In this document: in pieces, positions 29,180-41,300 of the stretch | Layout of the letters: the number at the start of each line of letters is the position of its first letter | Position numbering within the stretch: position 1 is the stretch's first letter | From: Deuterostichococcus epilithicus | Lineage: Eukaryota > Chlorophyta > Trebouxiophyceae > Prasiolales > Stichococcaceae | Direction of reading: 5' to 3' | Length of the DNA: 64,000 nucleotides | Assembly (NCBI GenBank): GCA_033439295.1 | Contig: JAVTLE010000010.1 | Coordinates: 558,001-622,000, forward strand | Made by a program: the position numbers and the translations under genes | Notes under the pieces: model-generated | Told to the model about the DNA's origin: nothing | What the model saw: the letters and a program-made list of their open reading frames with translations, nothing else | Database searches by the model: none

Positions 29180-31385
29180 TCACGTGCGCTGGCGCTTCCA
29201 GGCACGCGTCAGGCCCAGCTCGGCATCGGCATCCTGAAGGAAGCTGTGCAGAGACTGCGTCGCAGAGCGCGCTGCCTCACGCGCCCTGATCGACGCCGCC
29301 TGCTTCTGGGCCAGGAACTGCGGGCGGCAGCAAGGAAAGCGCGTCAGAAGAGTAAGGTGGGGGGGGGGTGACAGCCAAGGGTTGCATCTAAGGGACAAAG
29401 ATGGGGCGCAGGTGGAGGTTCCGCCGGGTCCCCCAAAGTCCCACAACGGACACAACGAAGAGGAAAGCAAAGGGGAAGAACAGCAGGAAGGGTGCACGAC
29501 AAGGTTGTAGCAGCAGGAACACGCCTTGGCGACGGCGGCGACCGCGGCGTCTGAGGCCGCGGACTGGCGCCAACCGCACTCCGCGGCCGCCTGCAGGGCC
29601 TCGTACTGGGCAAAGCGCGCTGGGGCATTGGCACGCAGGAACTCCTCCACCTGCTGCTCCTGCCCGCTCAGCTGCGAGTTGGCGCGCAGGAAGTTGAGAC
29701 GCGCGCTTGAGCGCGGTGCGCCTGTCTGCGTCGGAGGAAGCATTGAGAGGTGGTCAGCAGGAGACTCTGAGGAGGTGCAAATGGCGGCGCCTCTTGAGTC
29801 GGGGAAGTGAAGCGTCTGGGGACTTCTCCCAAGGCCGCACAAGAGACACCGAACAACAGAGATCTCACAAGGCCGCACAAGAGACACCGAATAACAGAAT
29901 TCCGAAGAGTCTGAAGTCATGTGGGCTGCCGAGCTGCCACCAGCACCTGAGCTGTCAGATGCGGAGCAGGTGGGCGTCACTCTTAACAACTCCGCCGCAC
30001 ACCTGGGGGTCTTGGTGCGGCACACCGGCATCGGGCTGCGGGCTCGCGAGCGGCTGCGCCGGCGGAGGGGACGCGGCAACCGCATGGTGACCATCCTTGT
30101 CGTCCTTGAAAGACATGGCCATGAGGTTGATGGCGGCAGAGGTCTCCTGCCGCATGTTGCGCGGCAGGCCCAGTGCGTCTGCAGCGTCGGAGGCGGCGGC
30201 GTCATCGCTCGGCTGCCGTGGCGCCCATGCCACCTCCTCTGCGCTGTCCGAGTTCTCCACAGACGCGTCCTGTGGCGCAGTGGCACAACTCTTCTGAGCG
30301 CTGAAACAGCATGTCAAGTAGACGTGGGCTCTGTGGCGTATCCGCTGGAAATGGCGGTGTAGGTGCGAGGCATAGCCTCCATTCACGCCACTGATCGAGC
30401 TGTCCTGAGCTGCGGATGGATGAATAGTTTGGAAGCAGTGAACGCACCGACAGAGCCGCGGCAGGCGCGCCCTCGTCCTCGGGCCAGTCGCCGGTGGAGG
30501 CGAATTCTGCGGTGCGAGAAGCCGCCTTCACTGCCGCCTTGCGCTGCGGCCGCCGCGACGGCTGGCCCGGCGTCTGCCCCAGCGGGCTCGGCTCGTGCGT
30601 GAAGGCGTGCTGCGGCACGGCAAAGTCGGCGGCGGCCGGCGCAAGCGGCGCCTCGTCAGCGCCAGACTCAATGCCCGACCAGGGCTCCGGCGAGGGGCTG
30701 TCGCGGTCCAACAGGAAGTGTGCCGAGGCGTGGCCCTTTTCCGCGGAGCTGGCAGGCGTGGCAGTGCGGCGTTTGGCGTCCGCCGTGCCGCGGTTCTTGC
30801 GCACCAGCTTCACGCCGCATGCATTGCACAGCGTCTTGGGGCCTGCACGTATATCAGAGGCAGACATGAGGACAGATGGTGTGGCCCGCACAGATTGATA
30901 CCTTTATAGCAAACGGTGGCAAAGTGAAATGACTTGAAAGTCCACCAGAGTCCCTGCCGAAGGACAGGGGGTCTGCCGAAGGACAGGGGGAAGCATGGGC
31001 ATCAACAGTAGGACCCCCACCGCAGGGTCCCTCTCGCCACTGTGGTGTGCGTGTTGTGCCACACTGCGTGCAGGCCTTGGGGCCACCATATGGAGACGGA
31101 AGCCGCGCCGGCGCCACCTCGCGGGGCTGCAATGCACATCAGCATGCCCTTGTCAGGATGCAGCAGAGCAGGCAGTTCTGGTTCTGGGAAACGAGAAGGG
31201 GTGCCTGTATCATCTTGCTTTGAATGCGAACCGTCGCTGACTGTCAAGCACCATGCGCTTACCTTCTGCTTGATGGTTGTGACACCGCCGGTTGTGACCT
31301 TGACGCCCAGCGGGCTGCCGCCGCCGAAATTCAGCTGCAGCGGCGAAGTCGGGTACAGATCGTCATTGAGCGCGGGTCTCGCCAT
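29180..31385 (-). CDS. GATA-type zinc-finger transcription factor
   Basis: Six exons: 31385-31263, 31126-31021, 30842-30448, 30293-30003, 29725-29525, 29317-29180; 417 aa. The finger is split by intron 2: CTQCGTTRTPQWREGPCGPK then TLCNACGVKLVRKNRG, i.e. C-X2-C-X18-C-X2-C with the WREGP and LCNACG signatures that bind WGATAR DNA (family knowledge). The N-terminus is MARPALNDDLYPTSPLQLNF. After the finger come Ser/Ala-rich acidic stretches and a helical C-terminal part (SGQEQQVEEFLRANAPARFA, QSLHSFLQDADAELGL). Intron 5 uses a GC donor (AAG/GCGTGT) in the best model. The finger lies near the N-terminus, as in plant class B GATA factors, but subclass is not certain. It is divergent to SmD3. Confidence 0.88.
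29831..29898. repeat. 30-bp direct duplication in GATA factor intron 4
   Basis: Bases 29831-29860 and 29869-29898 are AAGGCCGCACAAGAGACACC plus ten more bases, 29 of 30 identical, separated by 8 bp. Confidence 0.95.
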
Positions 31386-32942
31386 GGCAATCGTCTCCGG
31401 TGAGAACAGAAGTCGCAAACCACCTGCACAGAGGGGGAGCCCTGCGTCGTTCGTGGTGATCCTATCGGTGATCTGGGTAATCTATCGACCAGCAGTGTCC
31501 GGCAAATCGAACACGGCGCTGCTGAGCAGCGGCTGCGGTTGCCGTGCTTTCGGGGTAATGGAGCTGCAGGGCCGAGAGCATGTTTGCTCACACAGCGACC
31601 AGCAGAGGTGCGACTGCACGGCGCCACGTCGGCGAAGTTCAAACTGCGGCGAACGGCTCCAAATGCTGCGGCGTCGAGCATGTTTTGAAGGAAATGCTTT
31701 GCCGGTGCAAGAAGCATCGATGCAGCCGCCAAGCCAAAGGTCCAAAAAAGCCCACAAGCGGGACACCGATCAGCCCAACAGCGCACACAGCAAGCTGCCC
31801 CAAGAAGGCTTGAAAATGGCTGAGACACGATGTGCAATCCTTTCGTGGACTGTCACGGCTAGCAGAGCAAGCGCCCCGGGCCCTGGAAGACAGCCGTGCA
31901 GGATCCGGCTGACGATCTAGCCGACGCAAAAGGTGGCGAACGCACGCCAGAGCACGCCAATGCATGCCAGTAGACGTATAAAGTCTATCTGAGGGCGGCT
32001 GGACCCTCAAAACACAGGCCAGAGGCTCGACCGTGGGCAGCTTCACCGAACGGGACCTTACGAAAGGCAGGCTTCTAGGCGGCGGCACACACACCTTTGA
32101 AACGAGACGAGGCATTCACGGCACATGATCGCTGCTCGAAAGCAATTGCAAGCCGTCGGCGGCAGCAGTGGGGCGTCAGCAGCAAGAGCACCACCTGCCT
32201 ACCTGCTCGTTAGCTGACGTCGAGGGGGCCGTGTCCTTCGCGGCGGCGCAGCCTCCGTCCTACTGCTCTGCTGAGCAAACCTGCTGTAAAGGCACTCGTA
32301 CGTTGATGCGCTCGGCTGTGACAAACTGCGTGACGTGTTGAGCAAAGTTTTCCTGCGCAGCCTTTTCGACGTCGCGCGCAAAACATTTCGGAGCAGTGTC
32401 GACGTGGCGATAGGGTATGGCAAGGGAGGGACTCATGAGCTGGAACGAGTGTGTGTTAGGATGTAGGAAGTAGAGGAAGCGTCACAGTGCCCACAGCAGT
32501 AAATTTTTGCGGTTAACTGCCCAAATTGCTGCGGTCGAGTGGTACCGAAGAGCTGTGGTCGTTCTCGCAAGCCGGTTATCTGCCACGCAGCTGGCTGCCG
32601 CCGCAGGTGCACCTAGTGCAGCAAAGCTCACTTGTGGGTGTCGAACCAAAGGTCCGAACAGACTTTGGCAGGAGCTTCTAAAGGTGGGACCGGGCACACT
32701 AGTAGCCTTGATACACTGCAAGTGCACAATCAGCAGTCAAGACCCCACCTCACCGGCTTCAACGGCTGCCTGACTTACAGGCTGCAGTTTTGATCGGACT
32801 CCAACGTTGCACCAGTGCTGATGGCAAGGCCTTCAGCAGCCTGTCTCACGCAAATACTGCAGACGAACTCAGCGGCACGACCGGGGCTGAGCAGTCGCAT
32901 TGTGAACGCAGGGGTGCGCATCAGACAACAGACGTCGGCGCC
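31386..32942. other. divergent upstream region GATA factor/SmD3
   Basis: About 1.55 kb between two divergent starts. Open frames on both strands (e.g. 31331-31837, 32199-32423 on minus) have no family match and no consistent exon joins. I treat it as promoter and 5' UTR sequence. Confidence 0.5.
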
Positions 32943-33766
32943 ATGGCATCGGCCAAAGGCGTGGGCATCCCCATCAAGCTGATGCACGAAGCAGAGGGCC
33001 ACGTCCTGACGGTGGGCGTCCGTCATTGACCTCGCTGGCGGTGCTAGTGTGTATCTCGATGAAGGTGGCCTCAAAGCGTGGTCAGCAATGCGCAGTGCAT
33101 GCACACAGCTCCCGTCCCGTCAGCGGGCATCGTCCACACTTGCAGGTGGAGCTGAAGACGGGGCAGACATACCGCGGGGAGCTGCACGAGGCAGAGGACA
33201 ACTGGAACTGCCAGCTGAAGAACGTCACAGCAACAGAGCGGGTGAGCAGCATGGCAGTTGTACGTGGGCCTGAGATTCCACTGTGTCAGGCACCCGTGTG
33301 CTCGAGCACATGCAATGATGCGTGCTTCGTCAGAGCACCTGGGACTTAACACTGCTGCTACCCGTTGCTCCTGCAGGATGGCAGGATATCGCACCTGGAC
33401 CATGTGTTCCTGCGCGGCAGCCGCATCCGGTTCATGATCATCCCAGACATGCTGAAGAACGCGCCGATGTTCAAACGCATCGATCCGAAGCACAAGGCGC
33501 GCTGCCTGCTCCTGCTTGTGTCTGCGCTGCTCTGCGCTGCAGACGCTTTCAACGCTTTCCACGATTGACGATTTACGACTCAAAGGAGGGTCGATTGAAT
33601 TCCCTGGAGCTTTCTGGCATTTGTGCGGCCTCAACATCCATTGTGCAACACACAGGCCAAGAACGTGGCCACCGGCGTTGGTGGCAGAGGCCGCGCTGTG
33701 GCCGCACGCGCTAAGGCAAAGGCGGCTGCGGGCGGCGCAGCGGGCAGGGGGCGCGGCGCCGCCTGA
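32943..33766 (+). CDS. SNRPD3: small nuclear ribonucleoprotein SmD3
   Basis: Core Sm-ring protein of spliceosomal snRNPs. Four exons: 32943-33011, 33146-33241, 33377-33496, 33656-33766; 131 aa. Sm1: [40 protein letters not shown]; Sm2: [20 protein letters not shown] followed by APMFKR. The tail is an RG-rich stretch ([24 protein letters not shown]) suited to arginine methylation. ATG at 32943 ([17 protein letters not shown]). Intron 3 needs a GC donor (AAG/GCGCGC); the next GT downstream would insert seven hydrophobic residues (ARCLLLL) between DPKHK and AKNVATG, which no SmD3 I know has. Confidence 0.95.
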
Positions 33767-34096
33767 ATGGTGAATCGGGACAGGAAGTGTTGGGAGGGAG
33801 ATCCTGTCGAATCTTGCGGGCTGGGTGTCAAATAGCAAGCTCAGAGGTGGCATGCACGGCATCGAGACTGCGACCATCTCCAAGGGGCAGAAACAGAAAA
33901 GTCACTTGAGAGAGTGCTCGACAGCGGATCCTGTTGCAGAATGAAAGAGTTGTCATGACGCAACCTTGCTTCCGACGCACAACGGCTCCGACCAGAGGTG
34001 TTGTTACCAAACATCTGGTAACAACGATCGATGAAACCAGGAAACCACAAGCTCATCTGCCAACTGTACTACCATCGCAAGTCAAGGGTCAAACCA
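33767..34096. other. convergent 3' intergenic region
   Basis: Between the SmD3 stop and the stop of the coiled-coil gene. Nothing is seen except a short palindromic stretch (GTTACCAAACATCTGGTAAC, 34002-34021). Confidence 0.5.
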
Positions 34097-37000
34097 CTAC
34101 GACTTGGCCAGCCGGTCAGCCCCGGTGATGTAAGCACTCAGTGAACCCCAGAAGCCGGGTCGGGCCTGCTTGGGTTTTGACGGCAGGGCCTGGGCAGCTG
34201 GGTGGTTCAGCATCCAGATGGGAGGTACCACGGCGGTGCCACCGTTGCCGGCCGCATGCCGCTGCCCAGGCGTACACGCGTCAGCAGCTGACAGCGCTGT
34301 CCGATCAGCATCCTGACCGCCCGTTGGCTCCTCCACGACCAGCGGCTGCGGCGCCGCCCAGGGCGCAGGCCCTGGCGACGAGGGAGGCGCCGAGTGCTGG
34401 GGCAGCTCGCCCGCAGCCTGAGCATGCGGCAGTGCCAGTTCTGCGGGCATCGCCGGCGCCGTGGCGGGCAACCGTGCGGCCGCGAGCTCGGCTGCGGCCT
34501 CGGCACGCGAGGCCTCGTTGCTGGCGATGAGCTTGAGCGCGCGGCGCCTCAGATCGTCCTGCTTCCGCCGCTCCGCTTCCAGCTGTCCATTGACCCGTTC
34601 CAGCTCCTCGGCAAGCGCGAGCAGCTGTAGCTGCGCCTGCGTCACCTGCAGGCCGCCTGCAGCGCAGTTCGGCAAATCTTCTTTGAATTCTGAAACAACA
34701 ATGACCGAGGGAGTGATGAGGCCAGCAAGCACGAAACTGATGTAAGGAGCCTGGCAGTGAGAGAGTGCACTGCTATGAGAAGATGTGCAAGCGGCGACTT
34801 GTTCCAACACCTGACAGGCAACAGGGCCGCTCCGGACATGCGCAGCACCTGGCAGCTCCGTCTGGGCACCAGGTGGCAGCGGCCCGGCACCGCCATTGCT
34901 GCCGAGTCGCGGGTTGCGAAAGTCCCCCGCATGCTGCTGCAGTGCGTTCAGCTGTTCTGTCAGCTCCACGTTGTCGGCTACCAGCTTGTCGATGGTGGCG
35001 GCCGCCGCCTGACACTGGTCCCTGCGCCGCCAGACGCTGCCCTGAGACTCTGGCAGATCTCCATGTCTTTCTGGCGGCGTGTAGACTGCATCACTGGGCA
35101 GCATTCCGCACTACCGCACTTTCCGGACCAGGGATGCATGGCCGATATCATCGGCCGCGGCTTCACCCTGACCAGGACCGCCGCACCGAACCCCAGATCA
35201 AAGCACCATCGACACCGGAGACAAAGAGGCTCTCAACAGATCAATCGAGAACAGACCTCGAAGACCGCGCGCCGGCCTCGCAGGCCACGAGCCGCTGCTG
35301 CAGCTGTGCCAGGGCGGCCTGCGAGTGCGCCGCTTCCCGGTCGCGCTGCCCCGCATACTCCTGGCTGGCCTTCACCAGCGCCGCCAGCTGCGCCCGAAGC
35401 CCCGCCGCCTGCGCACGGCTTGTCTGTTGTCAGCGAAGTCCGATGATGAGTCGACTGCGGATCGCCAGGAGAGTATGTTCCATGTCGACATGCGCTTGGG
35501 AAGGAGGGAGGATATGTTGAGCCTTGTCAGTTGTGCCAGGACGTGAGGCAGCTGGCGGCTGCAGCATGCCTGTGCTCGTGTGCCTGGTGGTGCCTACAGC
35601 ACTGCCAAGCCCAGGCAATGCAGGCCGCTGCTTGGCCCAGTGCAGGCCAGAGACGTGGCACAATGCCGATGCACGCTCAAGGAATGCAGGGCATGTGGCA
35701 GGGGGTCACCTGCTGGCCCTCAGCACCGCCAGCAGCAGGGCTCTGGGGTGTTGCTCTAGGACTGGAAGGCGTGGCTTCGCCCTGCATTGACAGATGTGCC
35801 AACCATGCCAGCTGTGCCGACCAAAGTGTCCTGTCCAAAGTGCAAGGGCCGAGCAGATGCAGCCATTCCCTGTATGTCTGCCTCCAGGGGCCAAGACTAG
35901 GATGCTGCATCTTCAATGTGTGAGGTGGCCTGGGGCGTTGCATTTCGACGTCTGAGCCGACCCCGGTCGATCGGACAGGAGACTGACGAGGTGAGGCACG
36001 ACAGTGCAGACAGATGCAACGTTGCTCCTCCTGCTCCTCACCCTGGTGCCGGGTGCGGCAGTCCTCAGCACCGCTGCCTCCTTTTGCAGCAGCCTGTGTG
36101 CCGTCTCCAGCTGCGCATGGGCGGCAGTCTGCTCCCTGAGTGCCTGCTGCAGCTGCGCCAGCTGCCGGGATTGGGCCGCCGCCCCGGCGCCAGGCCGCCG
36201 GCCGACGTCGTCGGATTCCGCAGCGGCAGCGGCTGCCGATCCATCTGCAGGGTGCGCACCCGGGCCTGCCGCATGACCTTGGCCCAGCCCGTCCGCCGCT
36301 GCAGCCGCCGCCGGCTCCGGCGGCTGCTGCAGGCCGCCCTCCAAGGAGCTTTGCTGTGCTGCGGCAACGCTGCCGCGCAGCTCCGCCCCCTCCTGCTGCA
36401 GCGTGTCCCGCTCCCGCCGCAGCTCGGCCGCCTCTTGCCGCAGGGTGTCCTGCTCCAGCCGCAACTCTGCCGCCTCCCGCCGCAGCAGCTCCGGTTCCAA
36501 GCGCAGCCGCTCGGCCTCCTCCTGCAGCCGCTGAGTGGACTCCTCCAGCCCCTGCCGCTGGCTGACGGCGAATGACGCCTCCGCCTGCAGCCCCATTGGG
36601 TGATATCTGGTCGCTCGCACCTTGGCCCTGGCCGAACCCTGACCTGAAGGCTTGACACGCTCCAGAGCACATCAGACTGTTCCACTGCCACCTAGAGACT
36701 GTCTTTTCCAGTGCCTGCCTAGTGCAGAGTCCATGCTCCGACAACAACACGCAGAAGAGCAATTCGCATCCGCAACATGCTCCCTGCATGGATTCTACGG
36801 CGACTCGCCTGCAGCATCGCATTGCTCATGCGCAGCTGGGACAGCTCGTCCTGCAGCGCGCCGGCGTCGCCACCGCCGGCGTCCGCCAGCCGCCGCTGCA
36901 GCTCCGCTGCTCGGTCCTCCAGCCCGGCGACCTCCATCTGCAGGCGGGTAGCCTCCGACCGCGCCGCCGCCGCCTCCGCCCTCGCGTCCGCCAGGTGTAC

Positions 37001-37546
37001 GTCCCGCATGTCTGCTGTCTGTGCGGGGGCGGGCAGCGGCGGCGGCGGCGGCGGCGGCGAGGCGCCCTCTGAAGCAGCATCCGCCGGCGGGGCGGCCGGG
37101 AACTGCTGCGGCGAGGGCAGCCCATGCGGATCTGCTGATGCAGTCATGGCGGTGGCCTGTCCTGGTGCTGCGGTCATGGCGGTGGCCAGTGCTGGAGCCG
37201 CAGTCGGGCTACCTGCTGCGTGGCTGGCTGCATGCCTCGCCGCAGGTGGCGTGGGTGTGACGGATGGGATGGTTGCCACATGCTCGACCGCATGGCTGGT
37301 CACCGGCAATGCCTGTGTGGCGCGTGGCGCTGTGTGCGGCGTATGTTGCGTGCCCACTGTCGTGCCGATCCCCTGTGACGTTTTCGAGGAAGTCTTTAAG
37401 TGCATATGCATCCTGGCGCATATCCCAAGTGGCACAACGGCAGGCACACTTGCCGGCGCTGCATCATGGCTACGCACCGCAGCGAAGGCGTCGTCCGTGA
37501 AACCTTTGGGTGCCACTATGGGTGCCCGAAAGGCGTCTTTTAGCAT
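34097..37546 (-). CDS. long coiled-coil protein, golgin-like, unnamed
   Basis: The gene spans MLKDAFRAPIVAPKGFTDDA at 37546 to the stop at 34097, but exon borders are only partly set. Clear pieces, 5' to 3': Pro/Ala-rich disordered start; heptad-rich QMEVAGLEDRAAELQRRLAD (about 36,900); GLEESTQRLQEEAERLRLEP...RERDTLQQEGAELRG (about 36,560-36,380); AAGLRAQLAALVKASQEYAG...AALAQLQQRLVACE (about 35,420-35,280); TIDKLVADNVELTEQLNALQ (about 35,000-34,930); QLQLLALAEELERVNGQLEA...KLIASNEASRAEAAAEL (34,650-34,480). It ends ARPGFWGSLSAYITGADRLA KS, an amphipathic aromatic tail that could bind a membrane. Ala/Glu/Arg/Leu heptads fit a tethering or cytoskeletal protein. I cannot assign a named family. 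Confidence 0.6.
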
Positions 37547-38879
37547 GGTGTCATGAGCCTCGCGCTGTCATGCTATCTAGCTGGTGCGCGGCATTTCAAT
37601 TCAAGCGAGCGTGGTGGCGCTGCCGCACGCCAAGTTCGAAATTGGTGCGCGGTTGTTCAGCCTGCGCTCTGCGCCCTCAAAGATTTGCAGATGTCACACG
37701 AGCAGCCGATAACGCGCTCATGCAGGGTGAAACTGTACCAGTGTTCAAAAAATTGCTTCAAGCTGAGTCAACTTCAACAAGACCGTTCCAAGCTGCACAA
37801 GACTGCTCTCGAGTGTTAGTGTAAGAGTGTTCACGTAGAACATTGCGAAGGGGATCTGTGAAAAACGAGGTTCTGCACTTCTGCATTCAGGCTTCGAGGG
37901 GCTGGCTTTTAATACAGGGGGGCATGGTAATGTTCACGTTATTGCTTTTGTGTGCACTGTGCTTCGACCCAGACCTGCAAACCTATAGACAGGGCGAGAA
38001 CATTCACCTGCGGCGTACCCTGTGTGAGCAGTCGTTTCACTCTGGTCTAGCCGCGGTCATCTGCCACCTCGCAGCAGGCAACAGTCGGTGCAGTAGGGCC
38101 AGTGACTCCCTCTTAGCTTTCGACCGCTCGGATGCGAGGGGCGCCCGACAGTGCGTGGGTATTGGGTGCCACCTGAGGACGCAGTCGGATGTCCCATGCG
38201 TTTTCGTTTAAAGAGGCGGACCATTTGTCAGAGACAGAGAGCGGTGAGGCTCGCTTTGTCCTGCAATACCACTGGCTGACACACAGAACGTCGATGCTCA
38301 GAACGCGTACGTCAGGGTGGCAGACGCTCAAGCAACACCTCGGCTTGCCGCAGATTGATCTGGGTGCACGTATGTGCATTGTGGGGTGGGCTGCCCCCAT
38401 GCGCGGTCTTGTCTGCAGCTTTATAGCCTTTGCGGAGGCGCGACCGAGCAGTCAATGCCTGACGCACCTGCGGCAGCTTCAGTCTTGTCAGCATAGAGAC
38501 ATGCTCTCGGCGGAGGATCTCCTGCCGAGCCCGCCGCTGGGGTGACTTGTGACGGCCAGCTGACCTCTGCGCTGCTTTGCCAGGCAGCTTGCGGGAAAGG
38601 TGGTGGTAGAGGCGACCCGCTTCCGCATGTCATCGTTGCAGTGCTAGTCCAGAGTCATCTTCTTGCCCTATATGAGGCTGTCGCCGATGACTAGGTCGGC
38701 GGCAAGCAATTGGTCACTGCTGGCGGTCCAGCAGTGATGGGGTTGCGCTGTTGGAAATCAAACCTGTCGCTTTCAGTGTGACACGGCGAGATTCTCATAA
38801 GTCGTGGCTTGTCGTCCATGAATTAGCCGTAGGTGGCGAGCGATTACTGCAGTCGGTGGAGCGCAGTCCCGGGCACGCA
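37547..38879. other. intergenic region upstream of CK2 beta
   Basis: About 1.3 kb, divergent promoters for the coiled-coil gene (-) and CK2 beta (+). Open frames at 38113-38400 (-) and 37843-38211 (+) have no domain and no joinable splice sites. A non-first exon of CK2 beta could hide here. Confidence 0.4.
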
Positions 38880-40584
38880 ATGCCGTTGGGCTGGGGCGGC
38901 TGCATGCGACAGTTCAGCGTGTGTGCTTCCTCATGTGCTGCAGGCGAGACGAGCGAGCCCAGCGGCAGCGACGAGGACGTGGCCTCCTGGATCTCCTGGT
39001 TCTGCAGCCTGAAGGGAAATGAGTTCTTCTGTGAGGTCAGTTTACGCCGCCACTCATGTCGCCTGCAGCAGCCAGATGTTGACACGTTTTTGTGTCGCAC
39101 TTGGGATCTGGAGCAAGGGACTTGTCAAGCCATATAAGTAGGCATCCTCATTGCATCCTGGCTTTGCCGCACAGGTCGAAGAAGACTTCATCCAGGATGA
39201 CTTCAACCTCAGCGGCCTCTCCTCCCAGGTCCGTGCACAGTGGCTGCCCTATTGCTCTGCTGCAGTGCAGCTGCAGATGTATGAAGCGATGTCGTATAAA
39301 CTTTCCCGTTCACCATCAGCTGTGCTGCCCAGCGCCTTGCATGCGCATGGCACAATCAGCCTTGCTCTGGCACTTGAGGCCGCCCCGGCCATGGCGCTGC
39401 GCTGATCTCTGCATGCTGCGTCCGTGCATTTCAGCGCTGCATGACATCAGAGGAAGTAGGGCGTGCAATCAATTGTATGCTGCAGGTGCCATGCCAGACC
39501 AATGCTGCCGCAACTCGATTCTTGGCGGTCGCGATCCAGCCTTAATGCATCACATTGATAGGTGCCCTACTACGACTACGCGCTGGACCTCATACTGGAC
39601 AGCGACAGCGCCAGCACGGAGATCCTCACGGAGGAACAGCATGAGCTGGTGGAGTCGGCGGCGGAGATGCTGTATGGCCTCATCCACGTCCGCTTCATCC
39701 TGACGTCCCGCGGCATGAGCGCCATGTTCGAAAAATACAAGGTTGGTGTGGGGTGTTCTTGCCTGCTAACCGCTAGTTGCCGCAGGTTTTTAGCTGCAGC
39801 AGGCTCGACAGACTCGGCATAAGCAGCTGGACTGTTTGGAGGCCTTTTGGAAGCGGAAGCATCCAATGGCCGGCAATCATGCAGCCCGGAATGCCGGCCG
39901 CATGCACACATCATGACCCTGATTCTCAGGCAGTGGTCCCGCACGCGGAGCGTGAACCCAAACATCTTGGCTTTGGCACGATTTGTTCAAGAATGTGGCG
40001 CTCTCGCTCAGCATAGTACCCTGACCGGCGCGCAGGTGTGCGAGTTTGGGCGCTGCCCAAGGGTGCTGTGCAACGGGCAGCCATGCCTGCCGGTCGGCAC
40101 CGCGGACGTGCCGCGGCAGTCCACCGTCAAAATTTTCTGCCCCAAGTGCAAGGACATCTACTACCCGCGCTCCAAGTACCAGGGCAACGTGGACGGCGCC
40201 TACTTCGGCACCACCTACCCGCATCTGCTGCTCATGACATATCCGTCGCTGCGGCCGCCGCGACCTACGGACGCGTACACGCCCCGCATCTTTGGCTTCA
40301 AGCTGCACGCCAGCGCGATGGCGGAGGAGGGTAACAGCGGTGGCGGCGGCCAGCAGCAGCAGCAGCAGCAGCAGCAACAGCAACAGCACAATGCGGCAAG
40401 CAGCGGCAGGGCGGTGGCAGGTGGCGGCGGTGAGGCAGCTCAGGCGGCGGGCGCAGCCGCCGGGGCGGCAGGCAAAGAGCAGCCTGGCAGCAACTCCGTT
40501 GGTGGGCCGGACAATGGCAGGAGGCCAGACGAAGCCGAGGTCTGGAAGGACGCCGATGGGCAGGGGCCCTGGCTGCGGGGCTGA
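38880..40584 (+). CDS. CSNK2B: casein kinase II regulatory subunit beta
   Basis: Regulatory dimer of protein kinase CK2. Exons: about 38880-39035, 39175-39228, 39562-39741, 40036-40584; 312 aa if the ATG at 38880 is used ([20 protein letters not shown]). A TGCTGCAG at 38936-38943 could instead be an acceptor for an unseen first exon. Family core: [72 protein letters not shown]; the zinc ribbon C-X5-C...C-X2-C (RCPRVLC ... IFCPKC); [28 protein letters not shown]. After FKLH the family normally stops within a few residues, but here about 90 residues follow: a Gly run, a 12-13 residue poly-Gln, then Ala/Gly-rich sequence ending GQGPWLRG. Confidence 0.94.
40362..40389 (+). repeat. CAG/CAA repeat coding poly-glutamine in CK2 beta
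   Basis: CAGCAGCAG... with a few CAA codons, in frame in the last exon, coding 12-13 glutamines. The open frame continues about 60 codons past it to a normal stop. Confidence 0.9.
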
Positions 40585-41300
40585 GCCATATCAGAGATGC
40601 AAGGCCGCATTGCGTGCGCAATGACGTACCGGGGGACTGGCACTACTGGCGCGTGCGTGCAAGCACGGCCCAGAGACCCCCCAGAGAGGTCAGTGATGCA
40701 GCATGCGAACTCTGCTGCAATCCCATTCAAAGGGCTAGGTAGCTGCTTGCTGCTTTCACCTTCTGTGTAGCTTAGCGTCGCTCTTTCTGTTGTCAAGGCG
40801 CCTTTGCAGAGGGCGTGTGGCGGACTAGCTGGATCGTGTCCTAGGTATCTGAAGCAGCTGGACTTGCCTCACTGCAGTGACACATGATGCTGAGAGGCAG
40901 CGAGTTTCAAGTGCATTTGAATAAAACCGTGTACCTTGACAGCGGTGCGTGTCGCGGCATCCTTCCCTCTCCTCATGAAGCACAAAAGGCAATCTACACC
41001 ATGCCCAGCTTGATGGAGTCCACTCTGGACTTCAGACTCCTGCAATAGCGGGTCCAGGATATCAGAAAAGTATTTCAAAGCCCCCTGAGCCCTGACATCC
41101 CTTCGCTAATCAGGCCGTGTTCATAACTGCCAGCAAACATTGCCGCCTTTGAATTGACGGCAGCTCTGCATTAGCGCCTCGGCTTTCGCTTCACTCCCGG
41201 ATTAAGACATCAGCCTGGCCGACCCGATCCTGATCCCGCGCGCAGCGTGGAAAGTGGCAATTGCCGCACCACAAGCTCTAAGGCGGACCAGCCTTAGTTC
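40585..41300. other. intergenic region
   Basis: 3' UTR of CK2 beta and upstream region of the next plus-strand gene. No feature supported. Confidence 0.5.

Noticed and set aside
31042-31920. 292-residue plus-strand open frame
   Set aside because: It lies antisense to GATA factor exons and their upstream region; no domain, and composition is that of a shadow frame in GC-rich DNA.
33497-33520. SmD3 exon 3 extended to the next GT donor
   Set aside because: It would insert seven hydrophobic residues before the RG tail, unlike any SmD3; the GC donor gives the family length.
36140-36565. Pro/Ala-rich plus-strand frames opposite the coiled-coil gene
   Set aside because: They are reverse frames of Gln/Glu/Arg-rich heptads, which always give Pro/Ala-rich shadows.
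38113-38550. overlapping minus-strand frames (e.g. NENAWDIRLRPQV)
   Set aside because: Neither frame gives a known family or in-phase exons; left as intergenic.
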